NCBI GenBank assembly: GCA_016165875.1
Contig: JABBOT010000007.1
Location: forward strand, 12,789,227-12,853,226
Source of the DNA: Acanthopleura granulata
Lineage: Eukaryota; Mollusca; Polyplacophora; Chitonida; Chitonidae
DNA: 64,000 nt
Direction: 5' to 3'
Shown: positions 35,312-44,655 of the stretch, piece after piece
Numbering within the stretch: the stretch's first letter is position 1
How the letters are laid out: each line of letters opens with the position of its first letter
The notes under the pieces: generated by a model
Database searches by the model: none
Told to the model about the DNA's origin: nothing
What the model saw: the letters and a program-made list of their open reading frames with translations, nothing else
Position numbers and translations under genes: made by a program

Positions 35312-35494
35312 GTGATTTCTTTCCATGCAACAACAAGGATCCAGACTTGCACTGGTGTGGTGGCACGGTTGAATCACCCCGAGATTTCTCCAGAGGATGC
35401 TGACGTGTTTTCAGGGGATAGGCTCCACTTTCCAGCCCTTCCTCCATCCAGGTGGGACGGCTGTAGCATCATAGGTGTACAGTGTTTACTGAAG
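35312..35494 (+). pseudogene. ARRDC copy B exon 5, still open
   Basis: It is 183 nt after CCACAG and before GTGAATG. It encodes ISFHATTRIQTCTGVVARL, NHPEISP, FPALPPSRWDGCSI and CLLK. It aligns end to end with exon 5 of copy A, with P-to-A and L-to-W changes in the PPLPPSRL motif. Confidence 0.88.
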
Positions 35495-35524
35495 GTGAAT
35501 GAACTTGATACACGTGTCAAAAGT

Positions 35525-35890
35525 TGAGAACGGGTCATGGTCTAGTGGTTGGAGGCGGTTGCGTTTCAGTTGCTAAGACACACGGAGGTGCGGGTTCAAA
35601 CCCGACCTTGGACAGGGAATTTGTATTCAGGGATTCCCCTGCCTTTTTTGCTTGCGGGCCCTTTGTGACTACACGCTTATGACGGCACTCATGTTGCCGT
35701 AAGCACAGTCTAGCATACACGATTGGTGTATTTGTCAGCATGATGTTTTAGTGGCGGCAGCACTTTGGCGCTATGGACTCTCCCTTGCCACAAGAAGAAA
35801 CGCTAGATGCGTTCACCAGAAAGACTCGTCGTCGACATATGACTGAAACATTGTTAAGTACGAGGTTAAACCAAACAGTCACTCACCCTG
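35525..35890 (+). mobile_element. tRNA-derived SINE (family 3) with a family 2 type 3' part
   Basis: The head is GGTCATGGTCTAGTGGTTGG (A box), then GGTGCGGGTTCAAACCCG (B box). The body to about 35740 matches the 180-395 copy. Beyond 35740 it carries GGCGGCAGCACTTTGGCG and ends near ACAGTCACTCACCC, as in family 2. Confidence 0.7.
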
Positions 35891-36287
35891 AAATAACTTT
35901 GGTTGTCGTTTTTGTTGTCTTTTCTTTTAACTGTCCACGGTGTCCTTATAGCGGTCATCATTCATATAAAAGCATAACTCAATTTGCTCTTACAGTATGG
36001 TAAACTTTTATTCGTTCATGAGTTTTTATATTGCTCCCAATGCAATGCAGCCAACCACACGCGCTGGATATAATACCGCATATATATCAACATAAAGTAG
36101 TTTTTTCATATCAGTTACCTGTCACGCTTGTATATGCATTGCAAATCCAAAAAAAAATGTTTTTTGATCTAACAAATCTAACAAGTATACTATATATCAG
36201 AAAGTAAAAATTGATATAGAAAATTGGGAACAATGCCTTCTTATCAGAAGTTTGTCCAAGTGGTGAACTCTCTTGGTTCAGTATTCA

Positions 36288-36505
36288 TTTCTTAGATTGG
36301 TGTTTTATGCTGTACTGCAGAATATTTCACTTCTTCGACGGCAGGCAGCATGAGAAACCATCCCCAGCTTGCTGGTGGAACTTCCCACGTACGACGGGAG
36401 AGAAGGCCAGCTTGAGCTGCGCTTGAACTCAGAGCGATCACATTGGTGAGATGCACCTAGGCCATTAGGCTCCACTAGCGCCCTGACTCCCTCGGCCACC
36501 GATGG
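36288..36505 (-). mobile_element. SINE family 1 copy, diverged
   Basis: TTGGTGTTTTATGCTGTACT, TTCGACGGCAGGCAGCATGA and AGGCCAGCTTGAGCTGCGCT are recognisable. The head ends near CCTCGGCCACCGATGG. Confidence 0.65.
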
Positions 36506-36539
36506 TCCCAAGGTACCTTGCTACTATTTAAACCTTTGC

Positions 36540-37570
36540 ATGTACATTTGAACAAAACACTAACTGGGATGAATTGACAAGGGGCCGAATTTCACCTGTA
36601 ACGTGTGTCCATTTGCCCCATATATCAGGGGAGGCGTCGCTGCTCTGGCATTGCTCTCTGTGCTGTTGTCTGTCAATTTTAAAAGTATCCTCCCTTGTGC
36701 TCTGTAGCGAATGAAAACAAGTACAATTTTGTCTGCTTTGTACCTTTTCTGCAGTCTATTTTTAATTTGGCGCGCTGCACCAACAGTGATAATTTTCCCT
36801 GACCGTCCAACATTGAAAAACTAAAGTGCATTTTTGACTTTCTTAGGCAAAGGGGCATACTCAGATATGACAGGTGACAACAGTTTGTTGGTCTCTGTTC
36901 TACGATTGTCAACGTTTAGGGTAGGACGGTAGAAAAGATGTTCAATCGCTTTATTTTTTTTCTCCCTATACACCCGGTCTGAATTCTCATTTATTTCACA
37001 CATTTTAGTTTTAGTTTAACTAAAACGTTTGTTATTTATCCGTTCAAGTTAGATTTTAGGGCAGGTAAGTTGTTACTTGTTAAACACTTACATAAGAAGT
37101 TAGAATAAAACCCTAACTGAGGTCTGGTTTTACTCTCTGTGCTCTAGTCTTTCAACTTTGAAGGCATCTTTGTATATTTTGCCCTTGTGCTCTGTAGCAA
37201 ATAAAAGTATGTACAGTTTTGTTTTCTTTGTACCTTTTCCGCAGCTCATTTCCAATTTGGCTCGCTGTACCAACAGTGTTGATTTCCTATGACCACTCAG
37301 CAAAGTAACCAACTGGCTTACGATTTTCACTTTCTTGGGCTAGTAAGCACACTCATAAATGTCATGTGACAACTATGTGTTGGTTTCTGTCCTGTGATTT
37401 TCAACGTGTAGGGTAGGATTGTCGCACAGATGTTTATTTTATGTTATTCTCCTTCAACCGATGTGAAGTCTCTTTGTCAATTAAACACCCGTTTTACCAA
37501 AACATCGATTAAACACACGTTTTACCAACAGGTGTTATTTATCCGTTCCAGTTTGATTTTGCGTTTGATG
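36540..37570. repeat. Direct tandem duplication, unit of about 480 bp
   Basis: CTTGTGCTCTGTAGCGAATG with TTTGTACCTTTTCTGCAG (36697-36755) recurs as CTTGTGCTCTGTAGCAAATA with TTTGTACCTTTTCCGCAG (about 37185-37245). Related partial copies sit at 42430-42690, 43060-43260 and 60560-60740. Confidence 0.72.
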
Positions 37571-37849
37571 CAAAACACCACGGAAGAAGCGATTTCTTTC
37601 ATTTTATTTTCTGTTAGATTGTACAGTTTTGCTTTCAGTCCCCACAATGACTGAGATATAAACTCCATGTTTTGTTAAGGCTCTGATCACATACGCTCTG
37701 GGATATGTCCTCCGTAATCGAAATGGAAACAATTGGCTACAACTCTGTCGTACAATGGCTTAAGGAAACCAGTGACACCAAACGTTTTTGGTGACCAACA
37801 TCTTTTATTTGACTCTGGGAAGCAAGTTCGTATGTGCGCTTGGGTTTTA

Positions 37850-38480
37850 CATGGTAGTGAACAATTTTCAGTCCTATGACGACGGGGTGTCCTTAGAATG
37901 TAGATATGCTGTGTCACCTTGTGGCAGGGCGAGTGCATGCAAACAATGTGCTGCCGCCGCTGGAGCATCATACCGAAACACCAGGCAGGACATGCCACCC
38001 AGTCACATTATACTGACACCGAGCCGACCAGTCTTGTTTCCCTGCTGTGACCTCTCAATGCTGAGCAGCATGCGAGGCAGCAACAACGTTTACGGCAGGT
38101 ATGACCCGACAAAGGATTGACTCCGACCTAGAGGGAGTGAGTGCTTGCTTGATGTTTAACGTCGTACTTAACAATGTTTCAGTCATATGTCGACGAGGAG
38201 TCCTTCTGGTGTATAGCTATACAACATGTCTTTTTGTGGCAGGGCGTCCATGCCGCCAAATTGCTGCCGCCAGTAGAACATCATGCCAAGGACACCAGAT
38301 ATGACACCACACCCAGTCACATTATACTGACACCGGGTCGGCCAGTCCTGTTTCCCTGCTCTAACCTCTGAGTGCCAAGGAGGGCAGCAAAGAGTACCAT
38401 TTTTAAAGTCTTTGATATAACCCGCCTTGAACCTGGATCTCCCGATATTGCCCGACCTGGAGGCGGGTCCTCTAACCACC
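37850..38480 (-). mobile_element. Two adjacent SINE family 2 copies
   Basis: Blocks at 37850-38115 and 38130-38480 both contain CAGTCATATG or CAGTCCTATG with a GACGAGG/GACGGGG segment, CACATTATACTGACACCG and CCAGTC-TGTTTCCCTGC. They lie head to tail with the same orientation. The second is the longer and reaches the tRNA-like head GGCGGGTCCTCTAACCACC. Confidence 0.72.
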
Positions 38481-38814
38481 AGGCAAAATCTTATCTAACT
38501 TTTATAAAATAGAGACTCTCAAAACCCAAATTTGTAAAATTTTGCTTTGGTCACCAGCTTTCTTTTATGATTGTAGAGGAGAGCTGCCATGATGTCGCAT
38601 GGCTAGTAACCTTATTAGCACCTCGGAGGGACAGCCACACGGTTATTCGTCAAGTGTATGAACTTGTAAATTAATGAACAACAACACCTTTCCTGCTTTT
38701 TTCCACAACAAAGGGGACAAACAAGTTGGTGCCTCACTCCACGCTGCTCTTTGTAATCCCAATAGCTTAACTCGAGTATTTTTACTGACAAAATACCGAG
38801 AATTAACAAATATA

Positions 38815-38818
38815 TATA

Positions 38819-38849
<31 letters not shown>

Positions 38850-38932
38850 ATACATTTGGTTTGCTGTTTGGACTGGAAATGGTCTTGCGTAAAACACAAA
38901 TAAATAAATAAATAAATTAATAAATAAACACA
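38815..38932. repeat. Two AAAT microsatellites flanking a 45-bp spacer
   Basis: (AAAT)n at 38820-38851 and 38899-38930. Both are followed by ACATTTGGTT, suggesting a local duplication of a SINE-like tail. Confidence 0.85.
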
Positions 38933-39794
38933 TTTGGTTGGCCAGGTAAACAGGAGGGCCAAATTAAATCATGCGAGACTTACATGTATTTCTTGCCACA
39001 TGTAGTCTGTCGTTGTTGTTGTTCAGAGTGTCATTTCGCTCATTTTAACATGACGGCCTTCTGTGGGCATCCGTTGAAACCTGAAGTGGAGATTGCTGTA
39101 TTTGGAGAGTTTTGTGGTTTTCCATCGAAGAGGTTTTAAGAAAAAGTCGCAAATTGACGAGAGTGTGAGTCGAACTATCTGCTTAAAATGTACTTAGGCT
39201 TCTAAAACTTCGTTGACCGAGTATGAAGACACTGAAGGGCAACATACACTTATAGTGTCTATTTACTCCCTATAAAAGTCTGGGAAATTTTCGAAATTAA
39301 GGTACTACATATGGTCTTTATAATGGCTTGTTTGTACATCTTGGTTCCTGACGTTACCCCGCTCAATGAGAACTGGGACAATCTGTAATGATATTACCAA
39401 GGCCGAGATTAAAATGGGTTTTTAGCCTACACCCAAGTATGGTTTTACCTAAGCCATAATTCCGATCGCCTTCAAATGGACAGAAGCTCGGAGGATAACT
39501 TTGATTACAGCTTAAAAACACGCTTGGAATGTATTAATTGACTAACAAATCAATTTTTTTTCATTTTTCGTGGTGACTTTTTCTCTGTGCCATGCTGAAC
39601 ACGTTCTAATCCTCAGTGAAACGTATGAAGTTACCTCGAAGACTATAACCCTCGACCGTTGCAAAGATGGTGTTGATATGATTATAAACATATGGTTTAT
39701 CAGAAGTATTGATTGAAGACGAAATATAAGACACCAAGAAGAGACGATTTTTCTATTTCTAGCTCTCGATTCTACAGAATAACGATAAAGGCAC

Positions 39795-40692
39795 AGAAAT
39801 ACTGGTACACGTATTTGACAGAGGACAACGGTGTTTGACATAGAATACTGGTACACGTATTTGACAGAGGACAACGGTGCTTGACATAGAATACTGGTAC
39901 ACGTATTTGACAGAGGACAACGGCATTTGACAGAGAATACTGGTACATGTATTTGACAGAGGACAACGGTGTTTGACAGAGAATACTGGTACATGTATTT
40001 GACAAAGGACAATGGTGTTTGACAGAGAATACTGGTACATGTATTTGACAGAGGACAATGGTGTTTGACATAAAATACGGGTACTTGTATTTGATATAAG
40101 ACAACGGTGTTTGACATAGAATACTGGAACATGTATTTGACAGAGGACCACGGTGTTTGACAGAGAATACTGGTACATGTATATGACAGAGAACAACTGA
40201 GTTTGACATAAAATACGGGTACTTGTATTTGATATAAGACAACGGTGTTTGACATGGAATACTGGAACATGTATTTGACAGAGGACAACGGTGTTTGACA
40301 GAGAATACTGGTACATGTATATGACAGAGAACAACTGAGTTTGACATAGAATACTGGTACATGTATTTGACAGAGGACAACGGTGTTTGACAGAGAATAC
40401 TGGTACATGTATATGACAGAGAACAACTGAGTTTGACATAGAATACTGGTACATGTATTTGACAGAGGACAAAGGTGTTTGACATAGAATACTGGTACAT
40501 GTATTTAACAGAGGACAACGGTGTGTGACATAGAATACTGGTACATGTATTTGACAGAGGACAACGGTATTTGACATAGAATACTGGTACATGTATTTGA
40601 CAGAGGACAACGGCGTTTGATAGAGAATACTCCTACATGTATTTTATATAGGACAGTGGTGTTTGACAGAGGTTACTGGTGTTTGACAGAGG
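39795..40692. repeat. 46-bp minisatellite, about 19 units
   Basis: The unit contains GTTTGACATAGAATACTGG, TACATGTATTTGACAGAGG and ACAACGGT, with units differing mainly at a few sites (ACATGT/ACACGT, GACAGAGG/GATATAAG). Because 46 is not a multiple of three and no unit frame has a minus-strand stop, all three minus frames stay open for 248-294 codons. A higher-order pattern is visible: a GGGTACTTGTATTTGATATAAG variant unit recurs at 40078 and 40215. Confidence 0.88.
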
Positions 40693-40900
40693 ACAACGCT
40701 TGGCTTCGTTGGTTATCGCGCTAGCTTAGCGTAATAACCCAGGAGCTTCCAACCAATACGATCGCTGTGAGTTCAAGTCCAGCTCATATTGGCTTCCTCT
40801 CCGGTCGTACGTTGAAAGGTCCGCCAGCAGCTTGAGTCAATTAACTGAAATATTATTGAGTACGTCGTATAACTTCAATCAAATAAATAAATAAATAAAG
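40692..40900 (+). mobile_element. SINE family 1 copy
   Basis: GGCTTCGTTGGTTATCGCGC is the head, GTGAGTTCAAGTCCAGCTC the B box and (AAAT)n the tail. It has an internal deletion of about 60 bp. It starts exactly where the 46-bp minisatellite ends. A second partial body lies at about 40950-41010. Confidence 0.72.
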
Positions 40901-41344
40901 ATGTCGCCAAAAGGGTTAGGCGTGATGCAACTATTACTTTGATGCCCCCCACCAATCCGGTTGCTGCTAGTTCAAGTCCAGCTCATGCTGGCTTCCTCTC
41001 TGGTTGTAAATCTGCGATGTATAAAATTAGTTCTGAATCAATCCAAAAGCAAGTATTCTGACTATGCATCACTGCAATATGTGTTTACCGTGACAGCTGC
41101 GTTGACGTGAGAAGTCTTTTTCTGTAGGAAAGTAGTTCACTTCTGTAAACTGTGTATACAGGAATGATTGAAGCTGTGGGAATTCAGCTCTTATACATTG
41201 GTATATATGGAGACTTTTCATGTGGGTAAAAAAATGAAAAGCTTCCTACTAAATTTGGACAAGTGAGCAGTGTCAAATTAAAGTACCTAAGACAGCTGGC
41301 TTCCTGCATTTGCTTATGCTAATGTGTATGTATGTATGGATGCA

Positions 41345-41535
41345 TGCACGCATATGTTTGCTTGGGCGTCACGTCGAACTCAACATTTTTTCAGTTATAT
41401 GACAACGACTGATGTACAGAGAGCTTGCCACAGTATCAGCATTGCTCCATTTGGAATATCGTGGGGAATCCCAGCAAGTTGTCCAAGTTATTTATTATGA
41501 AGCAAACGCTGATATTGTCACTGTCCGGGGCCATG
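41345..41535 (-). mobile_element. Degenerate SINE family 2 fragment
   Basis: It has GTATGTATGGATGCATGC-type tail sequence, then TTTTCAGTTATATGACAACG, similar to the 3' half of family 2. The rest is too diverged to align by eye. Confidence 0.4.
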
Positions 41536-41929
41536 TAAATATACATGTGTATAAACAGATTCATTAAGAAAGGCTGGGTGTAATACGTATCTCAGACTGT
41601 AGCTGCGCTGGCCGCCTGCGCATTGGCTACAACGAGCGAAGCTGGCGTGTTTGTGCTTTAATTAAGGTAAACAAACACATGTAATTATGGTGTGTGTTTG
41701 GGGGGGGGGGGGTATAAAATCTTGAATCCTCCAGGGGTTGAACTGACCTGGAGTTTTATGGCAGGTAGCATAAGTGTAGCGCCTGTGCTACGTGTGTGCT
41801 CTGTATCTTGAAGAAGAACAGCCTACTGCATTAATTAAACACAGTTGAAATATTTGTTTTATCTGTTTTATCCTAATGATAAACTTGAATAATGGACAAT
41901 ACACGTGTTTGACAGTTGGGCCCTATTTA

Positions 41930-42165
41930 ATTTATTTAGCTTTTGATTGCTGTTTTACGCCGTACTCAAGAATATTTCACTTATGGTGGGGAAAAACCGG
42001 GCAGAACCCGGAAGGAAACTCACGGCCATCCACAGGCTGCAGGCGGATCCAAGTGGAAGTCATACTGAATTTGGCTTGAAATCACAACGATCGCATTGCT
42101 GAGAGCCACCTGGGTTATTAGGTCTCACCAACGCGATAACCTTTGCCGGCCACTCAGGCCCCAGG
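41930..42165 (-). mobile_element. SINE family 1 copy
   Basis: GCTGTTTTACGCCGTACTCA, GGGCAGAACCCGGAAGG and GGCCACTCAGGCC at the head end. It has an internal deletion of the cross-arm segment. Confidence 0.72.
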
Positions 42166-42429
42166 CCCTATTTAGAACAGCAGTTATAAACCGTTGCAGT
42201 GAGGGGGCAACTTAGACATCCAGATTTGTATCTAACTTGAAAATAATTCCCAGACAAGGGGCATGCATTTTTAATTGCATTTCACAAAATCGACTGTCTT
42301 CTCTGCATCACCAAAGACTTTGATAGGTTCTCTCTTACATCCTATCAGGTTTTTTAACTATCTATGTATTTGATTGCTTGCCCTTCCCTTAGGGCCTGGT
42401 GTTATACCATGTTTTGGAAATGGACTTTA

Positions 42430-42690
42430 GGGGGTGTAGTTTGTTACTTCTTAAACATTTATATGAACAATTAGAATAAAATCCTAAATTTGACATGAGG
42501 CCGGATTTCGCTGGTAAAGTGCCACCGTTTCTCAACAATCACACTGTTGCCATTGCTCTGGTTTTACTCTCTTTGTTGTTGTCTTTTATATTGATGTTAT
42601 CTAAAAGGAACGCCCCTTCATGGTTTACTGGTGGTGTGCGAATGTCGGACTTCACGCTTAATAGATTGATAAGACTTGCTTAATTGCTGT
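42430..42690. repeat. Dispersed copy of the 480-bp family
   Basis: TAGTTTGTTACTTCTTAAAC, TTAGAATAAAATCCTAAATT and GGTTTTACTCTCTTTGTTGT match 37060-37150. The 62-codon plus-strand frame inside has a hydrophobic stretch but follows from this repeat, so I do not call it a gene. Confidence 0.6.
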
Positions 42691-44254
42691 GAAGCTATAA
42701 CGTCATCCCCAGGCAGCTGTGATGTAGAGCGTGACGAATGTATCCTGTAAGAGGTCTCTGTCGGGTATTACAAATTTAACTTGGCCCCGCGGTTCTTGTA
42801 AGCTGTTGGTCATCTGTCACGGTGAGTAGGGGGTATCATAGAGATGGCCAGTTTTGGTCTGTAGATCTATAAACTCTGGTATACTGGTTTCTTATTATTT
42901 TGGCGGTGAGATTGTACAAGGCAGGAATTATGTGTTGTTCTCCTTCGGATATATTGGCGGTGCACAGCACGTCCTAAATACATAAGAAAATGTGAAGTGA
43001 AGACCTGTGCGAGAGTTTTACTGGTGCTTACAGGTTTTAGCGGCGTTAATAGCATTGCCTTGCGCTGCTGGTGTGACTCTAACGACCCCTTCCTCAAAGA
43101 AGTTACCAGGTTTATTTGCAACTCATATACTATTTCTTACATTTTCCTTTGGGTGCTTGTGTTTTAGGTTGTTTTTGGGAAAGGGCTTGGTCATTATCAA
43201 ATTGGAACGCCCTTTCATGGTATAAGAGTGATGAAGAAGTGTCGCTTTTAATCTATTCTTCTTTAGCCAGACGCTAAACGGCAGGAGGGTTGGGGCAGTG
43301 AGCTGCTGACACTACTTTCATTGGAAATATGGATACTTGCACCGAAATGCCTACTGCTTAATTGTCTTCTTCTGTCTAAGGCCGTTTCCACGATATGACG
43401 GAAACTTTGCTCATTTGGCGTCAAATCATACACATTCATTCATTCTGAACGTGATTTTCTCTCCACATTTGGGTTGCTTTCTTGTCCTCAGAAAAGAGTG
43501 AGACTGAATAATGGACTAAAAGGATAAGCGCTATTGGATTCCGACTTTTTAGCATGCACTGAGGGAAGCATGTAATTATCCACGCAGGCACCCTATTTTA
43601 GCTTAGAAATATGGAAATTAGTTGCAAATTTCTCACTTTTTACCGGTCATGTAAGCCCAAATTTTGTATATAATTGGATCATGTATTACGTCTTTTGAGA
43701 TAATGCATTTTAATGCCAGATCAAAAAGCATCTTTCTGTATTACTTAAATGTATGGGTACCAAGGGTTAAGTAATTAGAGTAAGTTAATGATATGCGCGG
43801 TATGTCCTTTATTACTATTACATGATGTGTTGTGTTCTCTGTTTTGAGTTCCTGGAAGTCTGCCTCTACCGTGCTTGTCTCCCACTGCATTAGTATAAGA
43901 ATCTGTTGGGGAGGATATAACTCGTAATCAAGAGGATATGAGATACGCCAGGCTCTCAGTTCAAGCTGAAGATGTTCAAACGTTATGAAGCTGAACGAAA
44001 TTTTTAAACGGATGATTTATTCCGGAGTACGACTGATATATATAAATAGTTGTTGACGTCACCTATTTTTTTTTTTATTTATTTTTTTTTTATTTTTCAC
44101 GTAGCGGTAAGAACATCCCCAAAATGGTGTGCTACTGGAGTGAAAACTGACTGAAGCCTGTTGACAACTGAAAATATTTTGAGTGAAACAAATTTGTCCG
44201 GGTTAAACACATAGCTGTAAATGTCTGACTACTTCTGCGGGTTGAGTACGTTGG

Positions 44255-44537
44255 CTGTGAACGCTTGGGTAGAGCAGTGAGCTGAACGCGTGGACTGTGA
44301 GTTAATCAGTTGGCCGAACACGGGGAATGTGACCGTCTGAATACATCAGTGAGCTGAACACGTGGACTGTGGTTGTTTAAGTACTTCATTGAGGTGCACA
44401 CGGAGGTTGTGACTCTCTGAGTACATCAGTGAGCTAAACACGTGGTCTGTGACTCTCTGAGTACATCAGTTGCTGTGACATCGGTGGGTGGACCACATGG
44501 GTTGGCACTCTAATAGTAGATCAGTAAGCTGACCAGG
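44255..44537. repeat. 35-40 bp minisatellite directly upstream of ARRDC copy C
   Basis: Units such as CTGAGTACATCAGTGAGCTA then AACACGTGGTCTGTGACT, with a CACGTG core in several units. The last unit ends AGTAAGCTGACCAGG at the ATG. Confidence 0.82.
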
Positions 44538-44655
44538 ATGGGGAAGTTAAACCAATTTCAGATTTTCCTGAACAACCCTCAAGTGGAGTATGTCAGTGGA
44601 CAGGTGGTAGAAGGTCATCTTAGCGTTGACCTCAAGGAGCCCATGAAAATGAAAG
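44538..44655 (+). CDS. ARRDC3-like: ARRDC copy C exon 1 (start codon)
   Basis: The ATG at 44538 follows CTGACCAGG and opens [18 protein letters not shown], then [17 protein letters not shown]. It is 118 nt long with donor GTAAGC and ends in phase 1. The start is fixed by identity with the start of copy A and by the in-phase join to exon 2. Confidence 0.9.

Larger units (their letters stand above)
25931..35494 (+). pseudogene. Alpha-arrestin pseudogene, copy B
   Basis: Remnants of exons 1, 3, 4 and 5 of the same ARRDC gene lie in order on the plus strand. Exon 1 (25931-26038) is 10 nt short and reaches a TAA at 26003-26005. Exon 3 (31051-31259) has lost one base at its start and gained one near 31184, giving a TGA at 31190. 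I could not find exon 2 between 26039 and 31050, nor exon 6 after 35494. Exons 4 and 5 are open with good splice sites and differ from copy A by many substitutions, including altered cysteine spacing. The gene therefore cannot make a full arrestin. Transcription of the 3' half cannot be excluded from sequence alone. Confidence 0.82.
22930..35740 (+). repeat. Right arm of the inverted segmental duplication
   Basis: This is the reverse-complement partner of the left arm, carrying pseudogene B. It has extra insertions absent from the left arm at the same points: a SINE at 23043, another at 26306, a SINE at 27124 and a fold-back element at 27450. Similarity starts near 22930 (CACTCTGCTATGCATGT, matched at about 17795). 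Confidence 0.8.
35891..44254. other. Intergenic region between pseudogene B and copy C
   Basis: It holds the 480-bp tandem family (36540), two SINEs (37850-38480), AAAT repeats, the 46-bp minisatellite and SINEs at 40692 and 41930. From about 43880 it begins to resemble the upstream DNA of copies A and B (TATAACTCGTAATCAAGAGG near the matching 25080 block). No exon 6 of copy B was found. Confidence 0.55.

Noticed and set aside
39542..40610. Three overlapping minus-strand frames of 248-294 codons
   Set aside because: They are produced entirely by the 46-bp minisatellite in all three frames; no non-repeat domain is present.
42495..42683. 62-codon plus-strand frame with a membrane-like stretch
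   Set aside because: The sequence belongs to the dispersed 480-bp repeat family and the frame is not kept in other copies.
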